DNA of 64,000 nt from Faecalicatena sp. Marseille-Q4148 (GCA_018228665.1 CP073692.1:1-64000); one strand, 5' to 3'. Positions 31,401-41,100 are shown, counted from the first letter of the stretch. A program made the numbers and translations. The notes: a model not told the origin generated them from the sequence alone.

Positions 31401-31441
31401 TCATTCGCAACATTGTTGTCCGGGGCTGCTGATGGTATAAT
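31397..31441 (+). promoter_or_regulatory. Promoter of the serine recombinase gene
   Basis: -35 TTGTTG (31413-31418), 17-bp spacer, -10 TATAAT (31436-31441). The preceding CTAATC...TTCGCAACATT is nearly the same as upstream of the relaxase operon (21636-21660). Confidence 0.75.
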
Positions 31442-31489
31442 ATAGTTGTAAGGTTGGTAGCTCCATTCCAACAAGGAAAGGAGCCCAAT

Positions 31490-32998
31490 ATGGAATTTAT
31501 CAGAGAAGATTGTATTTACGCAAGACAGTCAGTAGACCGCAAGGACAGTATCAGCATTGAAAGTCAGATCGACTTTTGCAAGTATGAATTGAAAGGTGGG
31601 AGCTGCCGGGTATTCAAGGACAAAGGCTATTCCGGTAAGAATACGGACAGGCCGGAGTTTCAAAAGCTGCTGGGCGAGATCCGCAAGGGAAAGGTCCGGC
31701 GGGTCATCGTGTACAAACTGGACCGTATAAGCCGCTCTATTCTGGACTTTGCAACGATGATGGAGCTGTTTCAAGAGTATGATGTGGAGTTTGTATCATC
31801 CACAGAAAAGTTTGATACTTCGACCCCGATGGGCCGGGCTATGCTGAATATCTGCATTGTATTCGCCCAGCTTGAACGTGAGACAATTCAGAAGCGTGTC
31901 ACAGACGCCTACTATTCCCGGTGTCTGAAAGGTTTCCACATGAGCGGACAGGCACCATACGGTTATCAGTTAGAGCCTACTGTGGTAGAGGGTATCCGCA
32001 CAAAGAAAATGGTTGCTGACCCCGTAGCCGCCGACCATGTACGGCTGATGTTTGAAATGTACGCTGAACCGGAAACCTCCTTCGGAGATATTACCCGATA
32101 CTTCGAGGAACATGACATAAAAATTTATGGCAAATCCATGTTCCGTACATTTCTTTCCCAGCTTTTAAGAAACCCCGTTTACGCACAGGCCGATTTGGAG
32201 CTGTACGAATTTTTCAAGAGCCAGGGCGCAGCGATTGTCAATGACGCTTCTGACTTTGCCGGAACAAACGGCTGCTATCTCTATCAGGGGCGGGATGTGA
32301 AGGAGGACAAGGACAGGTGCTTAAAAGACCAGATACTTGTTATCGCTCCCCATGAAGCACTCATTTCCTCTGACACATGGCTTAAATGCCGGAAAAAACT
32401 TATGGCAAATACCACCTTCCAGCAGGGACGGAAACCGAAAAATACTTGGCTGGCCGGAAAAATCAAATGCGGGCATTGTGGGTATGCTCTGAAAGCCACC
32501 CATGTACCAAACAGCACCGGATATTTCCGCTGTACCAAACGGACGGAAAACAAAGGCTGTCCGGGCTGCGGGAAAATCCGCAAAGAAGAATTTGAGCAAT
32601 TCATTTTCTCGGCCATGCAGGAAAAGTTCAAAGACTTTCAGATACTCCACGGCAGAGAGGAAAAAGTCAATCCGAAACTGACCGCCTATCAAGTGGAGCT
32701 GGCACAGGTGGAGGCAGAAATTGAAAAGCTGCTGGATACGCTGACCGGAGCCAATGCGACCTTGCTTGCCTACGCTAACAAAAAAATTGAAGAACTGGAC
32801 ACCCGACGCCAGACCATTTCAAAGGCAATCGCTGAATTGAGCGTTGAAACCATATCTCCCCAGCAGATAAAGAAGTTATCCTATTATCTCGACAACTGGG
32901 ACAGCATAGATTTTGACGACAAAAGAAAAGCCGCCGATGGTTTGATCTCTACGATCAAGGCCACCAGCGACCGTGTTCAGATAGAGTGGAAAATCTGA
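31490..32998 (+). CDS. Large serine recombinase (ICE integrase/excisionase)
   Basis: The 502-residue protein has the resolvase catalytic domain with Ser14 in YARQSVDR, followed by the KDSISIESQ and KLDRISRS motifs. A recombinase domain follows, then a zinc ribbon (CGHCGYALKATHV ... CTKRTENKGCPGC, about residues 326-365) and a C-terminal coiled-coil region. It is of the TndX/TnpX type, which needs no host factors and makes 2-bp staggered cuts at attP and attB. It ends 43 nt before the right attachment arm. Its gene lacks the ICE palindrome. AAAGGAG lies 6 nt before the ATG at 31490. Confidence 0.93.
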   Translation: MEFIREDCIYARQSVDRKDSISIESQIDFCKYELKGGSCRVFKDKGYSGKNTDRPEFQKLLGEIRKGKVRRVIVYKLDRISRSILDFATMMELFQEYDVEFVSSTEKFDTSTPMGRAMLNICIVFAQLERETIQKRVTDAYYSRCLKGFHMSGQAPYGYQLEPTVVEGIRTKKMVADPVAADHVRLMFEMYAEPETSFGDITRYFEEHDIKIYGKSMFRTFLSQLLRNPVYAQADLELYEFFKSQGAAIVNDASDFAGTNGCYLYQGRDVKEDKDRCLKDQILVIAPHEALISSDTWLKCRKKLMANTTFQQGRKPKNTWLAGKIKCGHCGYALKATHVPNSTGYFRCTKRTENKGCPGCGKIRKEEFEQFIFSAMQEKFKDFQILHGREEKVNPKLTAYQVELAQVEAEIEKLLDTLTGANATLLAYANKKIEELDTRRQTISKAIAELSVETISPQQIKKLSYYLDNWDSIDFDDKRKAADGLISTIKATSDRVQIEWKI

Positions 32999-33040
32999 CA
33001 TTTCCGCTCTATCGCCCCTCATTTCTATTTTATCTTGTTT

Positions 33041-33065
33041 GTACCCCTTGTACACCGATGTTTGC
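33041..33065. other. Candidate right attachment-site arm of the ICE
   Basis: GTACCCCTTGTACACCG (33041-33057) is an inverted copy of positions 8-24; TTTGC follows at 33061, matching positions 1-5. The joined circle would have the two arms as a dyad around a 10-bp centre, ATGTTTGCAA. The right ICE boundary should fall at 33061-33065, and chromosomal sequence follows. Confidence 0.6.
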
Positions 33066-33116
33066 GTTGGCTTTGGAAGAAAAGAGACAGAGAAGAATAA
33101 AAGATAAGAAGTTACA

Positions 33117-33154
33117 GAGGGAGAGTGTAATCGAAATGGATTACACTCTCCCTC
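33117..33154 (-). terminator. Terminator downstream of pyk
   Basis: Perfect 16-bp arms GAGGGAGAGTGTAATC / GATTACACTCTCCCTC around a short loop, with a moderately T-rich tract on the minus strand beyond it. It sits between the ICE end and the pyk stop codon. Confidence 0.75.
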
Positions 33155-33203
33155 ATTGTATCAGGCGCCCTGAGGCGTAAAAATTCATTTAGAAAAAGAT
33201 AGC

Positions 33204-34628
33204 TTAAAAATCTCCGACAACACAGGCACGGATCAGATTTGTTCCGCCCGGTTTTCCAAGCGGCACGCCGGCTGTAAAGACGACGGTATCGGAATCATCT
33301 ACAAATTGGTATTTCTTCGCTGCTTCAATGGCACGCAGACAGAGAATCTCAGAACTGTATTCTTCTTTGACAAGCATTGGCTGTACACCCCAGGCAAGGC
33401 TTAACTGACGGCAGACCTGCTCAGAAACGCAGCAGCCGGCAATCAGACAGCCAGGACGGTACTTGGAGATCATTTTCGGTGTACGTCCTGTTACGGTAAC
33501 AGTCAGAATTGCTTTTGCTTTCAGATCCAGTGCAGTCATGCAGGTTGCATGAGAAATCGCAGTTGTTACATCAGGATCTTCGATTCGTTTTGACTTACGG
33601 AAGTTTTCCGCATAATCAATGCTCTGTTCAATGCGGACAGCAATTTTTACCATTGTGCGAAGTGCTTCTACCGGATACATTCCGGCAGCAGTCTCGCCGG
33701 ACAGCATGATAGCGCTTGTACCCTGATAAATGGCATTTGCAACATCCGTTGTCTCAGCTCTTGTTGGACGTGGATGATTGATCATAGAATCCAGCATCTG
33801 TGTTGCGGTAATAACTTGTTTTCCGGACTGATATACTTTCTTAATAATCTGCTGCTGGATGATCGGTACTTCTTCCAGTGGAATTTCAACACCCATATCA
33901 CCTCGGGCAATCATAATTCCATCTGCCGCTGCGATAATCTCGTCGATGTTGTCAACACCTTGCTGATTTTCGATCTTGGCAATGATATTGATACCTTCTC
34001 CGCCGTGTTCTTTTAAAACTTTGCGGATTGCATTAACATCTTCTGCTGTACGGGTAAAGGAGGCTGCGATGAAGTCAAATCCTTCCTGAATACCGAATAA
34101 TATATCATCAAAGTCTTTCTGACTGATAAAATCCATTGTTAAATGGGCGCCTGGAACATTGACACCTTTGCGGTTGGAGATTTTCCCGCCATTTTTGACG
34201 GTACAGATGATGTCCTGTCCTTTGAGCTGCGTAACTGTCATTTCAATGAGACCGTCATCGATCAAAATAGAATCTCCGACTTTCACATCTTTATAGAGAT
34301 CGTGATATGTGATGGAAACAATCTGTTCATTTCCAGGAATATCTTTTGTTGTCAGAGTAAATTCCTGACCTTCTTCCAGCTGGATGCTGTCATGCTCGAA
34401 GCAGCCGATGCGGATTTCAGGTCCTTTTGTATCAAGAAGCGCCGCAATCGGTTTATTATGTTTTTGGCGGAGCTGTTTTAATTGCTCCAGACGGCCTTTC
34501 TGTTCTTCGTGGGAGCCGTGGGAAAAATTGAATCGCGCTACGTTCATGCCTTCCAGGATCAGAGCTTCCAGAATGCCGTCTTTGTCAGTGGACGGACCAA
34601 GTGTGCAAATAATTTTTGTATTTCTCAT
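33204..34628 (-). CDS. pyk: Pyruvate kinase
   Basis: The 474-residue enzyme has the N-terminal MRNTKIICTLGPSTD, the active-site MIARGDMGVEIP region, LDSMINHPRPTRAETTDVANA and the C-terminal allosteric domain ending in the LGKPGGTNLIR segment. It catalyses phosphoenolpyruvate plus ADP to pyruvate plus ATP in glycolysis. It lacks the extra PEP-utiliser domain of longer Bacillus enzymes. The chosen start (34628) matches the family N-terminus; the frame is open further upstream but without conservation. The ICE is integrated just downstream of its terminator. Confidence 0.97.
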   Translation of the reverse strand: MRNTKIICTLGPSTDKDGILEALILEGMNVARFNFSHGSHEEQKGRLEQLKQLRQKHNKPIAALLDTKGPEIRIGCFEHDSIQLEEGQEFTLTTKDIPGNEQIVSITYHDLYKDVKVGDSILIDDGLIEMTVTQLKGQDIICTVKNGGKISNRKGVNVPGAHLTMDFISQKDFDDILFGIQEGFDFIAASFTRTAEDVNAIRKVLKEHGGEGINIIAKIENQQGVDNIDEIIAAADGIMIARGDMGVEIPLEEVPIIQQQIIKKVYQSGKQVITATQMLDSMINHPRPTRAETTDVANAIYQGTSAIMLSGETAAGMYPVEALRTMVKIAVRIEQSIDYAENFRKSKRIEDPDVTTAISHATCMTALDLKAKAILTVTVTGRTPKMISKYRPGCLIAGCCVSEQVCRQLSLAWGVQPMLVKEEYSSEILCLRAIEAAKKYQFVDDSDTVVFTAGVPLGKPGGTNLIRACVVGDF

Positions 34629-34662
34629 ATGCCATTCCTTTCTCTTACTATTACTATATTTA

Positions 34663-35160
34663 TTATACGGCTGTTGCCGTGATACCGTATTGACGGAACA
34701 GCTTAACTGCTGTCTCGTCCCAGACGTGTTCCAGTGATTTATCGAGGGAAAACGTGTGCAGTGAAGTTCCGGTAATGCATTGGAGAGAAGTTCCGTCATA
34801 GCGGAAATTCAGATAGAGTCCCTGAATCTGCTCAGGCTGAAATGCGGGGGCGTTCTTCTCCAGGAGCTTTTCGATATTTGCGCGCGACAGTCCAAACACA
34901 AACTTAAAATTCAGCGGAGTACGTTTTCCTTTGATAAGCGAAAAACAATAGCCGCGAATATCTTTCCAGAATGAATAATCTGCGTAAAGCCCGGCAGATA
35001 GATCATCACTGTCAAAAAACTCTTTGTGAAGATAACCGTCGATCTCGAATGTATTAAAGGTTGTAATCGTTCCGGAAATAAATTCAAAATGATCAAATGT
35101 TTCCCGGAGCAGCAAATGTGCCATACATTCTTTAATATCTGCAATTTCTAATGCAATCAT
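34663..35160 (-). CDS. DUF5721-family protein
   Basis: A 165-residue soluble protein (MIALEIADIKECMAHLLLRE ... FFDSDDLSAGLYADYSFWKD ... FSLIKGKRTPLNFKFVFGLS) typical of DUF5721, found almost only in Lachnospiraceae, often beside pyk as here. Function unknown. AAGGAGG lies 6 nt upstream. It is probably co-transcribed with pyk, 34 nt away. Confidence 0.85.
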   Translation of the reverse strand: MIALEIADIKECMAHLLLRETFDHFEFISGTITTFNTFEIDGYLHKEFFDSDDLSAGLYADYSFWKDIRGYCFSLIKGKRTPLNFKFVFGLSRANIEKLLEKNAPAFQPEQIQGLYLNFRYDGTSLQCITGTSLHTFSLDKSLEHVWDETAVKLFRQYGITATAV

Positions 35161-35344
35161 GCTTTCTCCTCCTTATCAGGTTTTTATTATAGCAGAAAAT
35201 ATTTGTAAATGCACTAGCCGTTCATTATTTTTTCCTTTAGACGATATTATTTTCCAATAGAGAATTTCGATACCGTTGTTAAAAAATCTGTGTTATGATG
35301 AGAAAAAACTACTTGAAGATATATTCGGAAAGGAGAAAGATGTG

Positions 35345-36490
35345 ATGAAAGTTGTAGTGGCAGTAGATTCCTTTAAGGGGAGTATGACATCAATGGAAGC
35401 TGCGAGAGCGGTTCGTGATGGCATTTTGGCGGCAGATCCGAAAACTTATATTGTAATAAAACCATTGGCAGATGGAGGAGAAGGTACAACAGATGCATTG
35501 ATTGAAGGAATGCATGGCGAAAAGGTAAGAATAACAGTGACAGGACCATATGGAGAGAAAATACATAGTTATTATGGATATCTTCCGGAGAAAAAAACAG
35601 CAGTCATAGAAATGGCTGCTGCAGCAGGGATTACGCTTTCTGATAAGAGAGATCCGATGCAGGCTACAACTTACGGCGTAGGAGAAATGATTTCGGATGC
35701 CATTGACCGCGGATGTTGTGATATTATTATGGGAATTGGCGGAAGTGCGACAACGGACGGCGGGATTGGAATGATGAAAGCACTTGGTATTCAGTTTCTG
35801 GATGAGAATGGAAATGATGTGGGAGAAGGAGCTCAGGCGCTCTTTCGGGTGCGAAAGATTCAGACAGAGGGAGTTCATCCGTTTCTTTCAAAGGTGCGTT
35901 TTCAGATTGCCTGTGATGTAACAAATCCACTTTGTGGTCCACAAGGAGCTGTGTATGTGTTTGGTCCGCAAAAAGGAGTGACAGAGGAGATAAAGGCGAT
36001 GCTCGATGAAGCAATGAATCGGTATGCTGCTGTGGTTGAGAGTACGCTTGGAATCCGCTGTAGAGATATTCCGGGAGCAGGTGCAGCGGGAGGTTTGGGG
36101 TTTGCATGTCTGGCTTTTCTAAATGCAGTGCTTACGCCGGGAATTGATCTTGTTTTAAATGCAGTAGATCTGGAGTCGGAATTGTTGGATGCAGATATTG
36201 TTGTTACCGGAGAAGGAAGGCTTGATGAGCAGACAGCTATGGGAAAAGCACCGGTTGGCGTAGCCAAACGGGCTAAAAAGTATGGGGCCAAAGTCATTGC
36301 ATTTGCAGGAAGTGTTACAGAAGGAGCGGGAGCATGCAATAAAGAGGGAATTGATGCTTTCTTCCCAATTGTACGAGGTGTAACAACACTTGATGAGGCA
36401 ATGAGCAAAGAAACGGCAATGGCAAATATGCGAGCAGCTTCAGAGCAGGTATTTCATTTGTTCAGAGAAACATCGCGCACTATTCGTTGA
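35345..36490 (+). CDS. glxK: Glycerate 2-kinase
   Basis: The 381-residue enzyme starts MKVVVAVDSFKGSMTSMEAA and has PLADGGEGTTDAL, GIGGSATTDGGIGM and TGEGRLDEQTAMGKAP, the signature regions of the GarK/GlxK family. It phosphorylates D-glycerate to 2-phosphoglycerate. GGAAAGGAG precedes a GTGATG pair; I chose ATG 35345. A 2-hydroxyacid dehydrogenase gene at 45248 could provide glycerate, but the two are far apart. Confidence 0.95.
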   Translation: MKVVVAVDSFKGSMTSMEAARAVRDGILAADPKTYIVIKPLADGGEGTTDALIEGMHGEKVRITVTGPYGEKIHSYYGYLPEKKTAVIEMAAAAGITLSDKRDPMQATTYGVGEMISDAIDRGCCDIIMGIGGSATTDGGIGMMKALGIQFLDENGNDVGEGAQALFRVRKIQTEGVHPFLSKVRFQIACDVTNPLCGPQGAVYVFGPQKGVTEEIKAMLDEAMNRYAAVVESTLGIRCRDIPGAGAAGGLGFACLAFLNAVLTPGIDLVLNAVDLESELLDADIVVTGEGRLDEQTAMGKAPVGVAKRAKKYGAKVIAFAGSVTEGAGACNKEGIDAFFPIVRGVTTLDEAMSKETAMANMRAASEQVFHLFRETSRTIR

Positions 36491-36546
36491 CTTTTTTTTC
36501 GTAAAACAGTATGATGATATCAGTATGGAAAAGGAGACGAATCATT

Positions 36547-37848
36547 ATGAATAAAACAGAGATGACAAAAAATATGATGAATCTATTAGAAAAATCCACA
36601 TCTGCATTTCACACAGTGAAAGCGTATGAAGAAGAACTTGCTGCGAATGGATTTCAGAAGTTGGAACTCCGTGATAAATGGAATTTGGAGCGCGGAGGAA
36701 AATACATTGTGAATCACCATGGAACAGCAGTTTTTGCGTTCACAGTTGGTAAGGATTTTGTGGCAGAAGATGGATTCCGTCTGGCGGCAGCACACGGAGA
36801 TTTTCCGGGATTCCGTATCAAACCGAATCCGGATATGAAATCAGAAGGATATTTGATTTTGAATACAGAAGTGTACGGCGGAGTGAATCTGTCAAGCTGG
36901 ATGGATCGTCCATTAAGCGTTGCAGGAAGAGTTGCGTTAAAGAGCGATGATATTTTCCATCCAACGATGCGCCTCATTGACTGTGAAGATCCGATTATGG
37001 TGATTCCGAACAGTGCAATTCATTTGTTAAGAGAACTCGGTGAAAAAGGTGCAGAGTTGAATAAACAGGTACATATGGCGCCGGTAATGGGAAGCTGCGC
37101 TGTCAGCGGAAAAGAAGGGGCAGAATTCGTTCAGTATCTTGCAGATAAGCTTGGAGTTGCTAAAGAAGAAATTCTGGAATACGAACTGAATATTTATAAT
37201 CCGGAGAAAGGGTGCGAAACAGGACTGAGTAAAGAATTGATTTCAGCTCCGAGATTGGATGATGTAAGTTCTGTTTTTGCAATTATGGAAGGAATGAAGG
37301 CAGCAGAAGCTAACAGCCGCGGCGTTCAGATGGGAATTGTATTTGACCATGAAGAAATCGGAAGCAATTCAAAACAGGGTGCAGCATCTACAGTACTTCC
37401 GACATTACTTGAGAAGATTTACCTTTCTCTTGGTTATGAACGGGCAGATTATTTATCTGCAATCCAGGATAGTCTTCTTTGCTCTGTTGATGTGGCTCAG
37501 GGGGTACATCCAAATTACAAAGAGAAATACGATCCGACGAACCGTCCGATCTTAAATGGTGGTTTCTGTATTAAAGAAGCGAGCAAACAGTCCTACGCGA
37601 CAGACAGTGAAGCAGTTGCAATTATGCAGCAGCTTTGTGATGCAAATAAAATTCCGTATCAGAAATGTGTCAACCGTTCTGATATGCCATCTGGCGGCAC
37701 ACTTGGTTCGATTGCATCTGCGGTACTTCCGGTTCGTACGATTGATATGGGAATTCCGCTTCTTTCCATGCATTCTTCCAGAGAATTGGCAGGCAAAGAG
37801 GACATTATCAGTCTTGCAGAATGTATGAAAGCATTTTTTACTGCATAA
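36547..37848 (+). CDS. apeB: M18-family aminopeptidase
   Basis: The 433-residue enzyme has the M18 metal-binding pattern: AAAHGDFPGFRIKPN, SAPRLDDVSSVFA, FDHEEIGSNSKQGA with the catalytic Glu pair, and a C-terminal PLLSMHSSREL. It is a cytoplasmic zinc aminopeptidase that removes N-terminal, often acidic, residues from peptides. AAAAGGAG lies about 9 nt before ATG 36547. It lies 56 nt after the glycerate kinase gene. Confidence 0.95.
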   Translation: MNKTEMTKNMMNLLEKSTSAFHTVKAYEEELAANGFQKLELRDKWNLERGGKYIVNHHGTAVFAFTVGKDFVAEDGFRLAAAHGDFPGFRIKPNPDMKSEGYLILNTEVYGGVNLSSWMDRPLSVAGRVALKSDDIFHPTMRLIDCEDPIMVIPNSAIHLLRELGEKGAELNKQVHMAPVMGSCAVSGKEGAEFVQYLADKLGVAKEEILEYELNIYNPEKGCETGLSKELISAPRLDDVSSVFAIMEGMKAAEANSRGVQMGIVFDHEEIGSNSKQGAASTVLPTLLEKIYLSLGYERADYLSAIQDSLLCSVDVAQGVHPNYKEKYDPTNRPILNGGFCIKEASKQSYATDSEAVAIMQQLCDANKIPYQKCVNRSDMPSGGTLGSIASAVLPVRTIDMGIPLLSMHSSRELAGKEDIISLAECMKAFFTA

Positions 37849-37872
37849 TCTTGTGAGCGTTGGAGAAACTAC

Positions 37873-38670
37873 ATGCAGGAAGTACGATTGAATAAATTTC
37901 TGGCAGAGGCCGGCGTCTGTTCCAGGAGAGAGGCAGACCGGCTGATTGCTGCCGGACAGGTAACTGTGGATGGAAAGCGCGCAGAAACCGGAATGAAAGT
38001 ACTGCCGACACAGGAAATCCGTGTCGGAAAGAAGACAGTACAGAAGGTGGAGAAGAGAATCCTTTTAATTGTGAACAAACCGGTGGGGATTGTATGCACC
38101 GAGGAGAAACGGGAGAAGAATAATATTATTAAGTTTCTTAACTATCCTTCACGAATTACTTATGCAGGAAGACTTGATAAAGATTCGGAAGGGCTGCTTC
38201 TGATGACGAATGACGGCGATATTATTAATAAAATGATGCGTGCCGGAAACCGACATGAAAAAGAATACATTGTGACTGTGGACAAACCGGTAACAGCAGC
38301 ATTTCTCCGGGCAATGTCAGAGGGAGTAAAAATACTTGATACGGTGACAAGACCATGCAAAACAGAGCAGTTGAGCAAATACCGTTTTCGCATTATTCTG
38401 ACGCAGGGATTGAATCGTCAGATTCGAAGAATGTGTGAGGCATTGGGATTCGAAGTAAAGAAATTGCAGAGGATCCGGGTAATGAATCTGACACTGGGAG
38501 AGCTAAAGCCTGGAGCTTATCGCGAAGTAACTGCTGAGGAAGAAGCGGAATTGATGAAGCTTTTGGCAGACTCGAAGAATGAAACTGTGATTGACGAAGC
38601 AGCAATCCGGGAACGAGAACAGATTCAAAGAATGTTAAGACAGCAGCAGAGAGGAAAGTATGGAAGATAA
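37873..38670 (+). CDS. rluF: 23S rRNA pseudouridine synthase, RluF type
   Basis: The 265-residue protein has an N-terminal S4 RNA-binding domain (VRLNKFLAEAGVCSRREADR) and the RsuA/RluF catalytic domain with VNKPVGIVCT, the catalytic Asp in AGRLDKDSEGLLL, and LTQGLNRQIRRMCEALG. It isomerises a uridine in 23S rRNA. Its last 11 bases overlap the ligA start, so the two are probably translated together. Confidence 0.92.
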   Translation: MQEVRLNKFLAEAGVCSRREADRLIAAGQVTVDGKRAETGMKVLPTQEIRVGKKTVQKVEKRILLIVNKPVGIVCTEEKREKNNIIKFLNYPSRITYAGRLDKDSEGLLLMTNDGDIINKMMRAGNRHEKEYIVTVDKPVTAAFLRAMSEGVKILDTVTRPCKTEQLSKYRFRIILTQGLNRQIRRMCEALGFEVKKLQRIRVMNLTLGELKPGAYREVTAEEEAELMKLLADSKNETVIDEAAIREREQIQRMLRQQQRGKYGR

Positions 38671-40624
38671 GAGACAAAGAATGCTGGAGCTGGTGGAGCT
38701 TCTGAACAGAGCCGGGAAGGCTTACTACCAGGGTGCAGAAGAGATTATGAGCAACCAGAGATATGATCAGCTCTACGATGAATTGTTAGGATTAGAAGAA
38801 GAACTTGGGATTACGGTATCCAACAGTCCGACTGTAAATGTCGGATATGAAGTACTGAGCGAACTTCCAAAAGAACGTCATGATTCGCCGATGCTTTCTC
38901 TTGACAAGACGAAAGAGGTGGAAAAACTTCGGGAATTTCTCGGAGATCAGAAGGCGTTGATTTCCTGGAAAATGGATGGGCTGACTATCGTTCTCACTTA
39001 TCGGGACGGAAAGCTTTTTAAGGCAGTTACAAGAGGAAATGGTGAAGTTGGCGAAGTCATTACGAATAATGCGAGAGTATTTAAGAATATTCCGCTTCAG
39101 ATTGCCTTTCAGGGAGAGCTTGTACTCAGAGGAGAGGCCGTCATTGGCTATCATGACTTCCAGAAGATTAATGAAGAAATTGAAGATGTGGATGCCCGCT
39201 ATAAAAATCCGAGAAACTTGTGCAGTGGAAGCGTACGTCAGCTGAACAATGAGATTACAGCGAAGAGAAATGTAAGATTTTTTGCATTTACACTTGTGAA
39301 AGCAGACGGGGAAACTTTTGAGAATTCCAGAAAGAAACAGATGGAATGGTTAGAGCAGCAGGGCTTTGAAACGGTGGAGTACCATGAGGTTACTGCCGGG
39401 ACGATTGAAGAAGAAGTGAGCTGGTTTGAACAGCAGATTTCCCACAATGATTATCCTTCAGATGGACTAGTACTTGTATATGACGATATTGCTTACGGCC
39501 AGTCACTCGGGAGAACGGCAAAATTTCCAAGAGATTCCTTTGCTTTTAAGTGGGCGGATGAACTGAAGGAAACGAAATTGCTTGAGATTGAATGGAGTCC
39601 TTCGAGAACAGGACTCATTAATCCGGTAGCAATCTTTGAACCGGTGGAACTGGAAGGAACAACGGTAAGCCGTGCCAGTGTGCATAATATCAGTATTATG
39701 GAAGAACTGGAGCTTGGAATCGGGGATCAGATCCAAGTATATAAGGCGAATATGATTATCCCACAGATTGCAGAGAATCTGACAAGAAGCGGGGTAAAAG
39801 ACATTCCGAAAGTATGTCCGGTCTGCAAGGGAGAAACAGAGATCCGAAAGTTAGGAGAGGCAAAAACACTTTACTGTACGAATCCGGATTGCCAGGTAAA
39901 ACATATGAAGTCGTTTGCACTTTTTGTAAGCAGAGATGCACTGAATATTGAAGGACTCTCAGAGGCTACGCTGGAGAAATTCATTGCGAGAGGATTTATT
40001 CGCAACTATGCAGATCTGTTCCATTTGGACCAATTTCGCGAGGAAATACAGGCGATGGAAGGATTTGGGGAAAAATCTTATCAGCGTCTCATTGAAAGTG
40101 CAGAGAAAGCGAGAAAGACAACTCTTGCAAAAGTAATCTACAGTTTGGGGATTGCAAATGTAGGTCTGGCAAATGCAAAGGTCATCTGCCGTGCATTTGA
40201 GGAAGATCCGGAGAAGATTATCTGTGCAGACGCAGAGGCACTTGCCGCTATAGATGGAATCGGAAGTGTTATTGCAGGAAGTTTTTGCGATTATTTTTCA
40301 TCAGAGATCCATGTGGAAAATTTCCGGAATCTGTTGAAAGAAGTATCTCTTACGAAGGAAAATGTGGATCAGTCCGAGCAGATTTTTGCGGGAATGAATT
40401 TTGTTGTGACCGGAAGCGTTCATCACTTTGCGAATCGAAATGAGGTGAAAGAGGTCATCGAAAAGAGAGGCGGAAAGGTAACAGGATCGGTCACTTCCAA
40501 AACAAATTATCTGATCAATAATGATACACAATCTTCTTCATCAAAAAATAAAAAAGCAAAAGAACTTGGAATCCCGGTAATTTCAGAAGAAGAGTTTCTG
40601 GAATTACTCGGAGAAAACAATTAG
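38660..40624 (+). CDS. ligA: NAD-dependent DNA ligase
   Basis: The 654-residue enzyme has the Ia domain, the adenylation domain with catalytic Lys104 in SWKMDGLTIVL, an OB fold, a four-Cys zinc finger (CPVCKGETEI ... CTNPDC), a helix-hairpin-helix region and a C-terminal BRCT domain (FVVTGSVHHFANRNEVKEVI). It seals nicks in replication and repair. The motif is WKMDG rather than the usual KIDG-type context, a variant common in this bacterial group. It follows rluF without a gap. Confidence 0.95.
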   Translation: MEDKRQRMLELVELLNRAGKAYYQGAEEIMSNQRYDQLYDELLGLEEELGITVSNSPTVNVGYEVLSELPKERHDSPMLSLDKTKEVEKLREFLGDQKALISWKMDGLTIVLTYRDGKLFKAVTRGNGEVGEVITNNARVFKNIPLQIAFQGELVLRGEAVIGYHDFQKINEEIEDVDARYKNPRNLCSGSVRQLNNEITAKRNVRFFAFTLVKADGETFENSRKKQMEWLEQQGFETVEYHEVTAGTIEEEVSWFEQQISHNDYPSDGLVLVYDDIAYGQSLGRTAKFPRDSFAFKWADELKETKLLEIEWSPSRTGLINPVAIFEPVELEGTTVSRASVHNISIMEELELGIGDQIQVYKANMIIPQIAENLTRSGVKDIPKVCPVCKGETEIRKLGEAKTLYCTNPDCQVKHMKSFALFVSRDALNIEGLSEATLEKFIARGFIRNYADLFHLDQFREEIQAMEGFGEKSYQRLIESAEKARKTTLAKVIYSLGIANVGLANAKVICRAFEEDPEKIICADAEALAAIDGIGSVIAGSFCDYFSSEIHVENFRNLLKEVSLTKENVDQSEQIFAGMNFVVTGSVHHFANRNEVKEVIEKRGGKVTGSVTSKTNYLINNDTQSSSSKNKKAKELGIPVISEEEFLELLGENN

Positions 40625-40662
40625 AATAAAAGCATTCAATAGTATAACAGGAGGTAAATCAT

Positions 40663-40986
40663 ATGGCAGCATTACATTTTACAAAAGAAAACTTTCAGCA
40701 GGAAGTAATGGAAGAAAAAGGGCTTGTTTTAGTTGACTTTTGGGCGCCGTGGTGCGGACCTTGCCAGATGTTCGGCCCGATCGTAGATGAGGCGGCGGAT
40801 AAATTTGCCGGCAAAGTTAAAATCGGCAAAGTAAATGTGGATGAGGATAAAGAACTGGCAAAACAGTTTCGTGTGTTCAGTATTCCGACCGTGATACTTG
40901 TAAAAGATGGAGAGAAAGTACACCAGAGTGCAGGGGCAATGCAGCCGGCGGAACTGGAAGCGCTTTTGAATGAACATTTAGCTTAA
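40663..40986 (+). CDS. trxA: Thioredoxin
   Basis: The 107-residue protein has the active site WCGPC (residues 30-34) in the VDFWAPWCGPCQMF context and the cis-Pro in FSIPTVILVKDG. It is a general cytoplasmic disulfide reductant. GGAGG lies 9 nt upstream of ATG. A terminator follows. Confidence 0.97.
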   Translation: MAALHFTKENFQQEVMEEKGLVLVDFWAPWCGPCQMFGPIVDEAADKFAGKVKIGKVNVDEDKELAKQFRVFSIPTVILVKDGEKVHQSAGAMQPAELEALLNEHLA

Positions 40987-41010
40987 TAGATAAATGAGAG
41001 GAATAGGATT

Positions 41011-41043
41011 CCCGGCTCGCACTGGATGCGTGCCGGGAGTTTT
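41011..41043 (+). terminator. Terminator after trxA
   Basis: CCCGGCTCGCA pairs with TGCGTGCCGGG around CTGGA and is followed by AGTTTTG. Confidence 0.8.
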
Positions 41044-41100
41044 GCTTGGATCGTATGTTATGATAACTATGCGGGAGCAGGCAGTTTATAAAATATTCAC

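Noticed and set aside
34629..34799. N-terminal extension of pyruvate kinase by 57 residues
   Set aside because: The family starts at MRNTKIICTLGP; the extension is not conserved and would run into the preceding gene.
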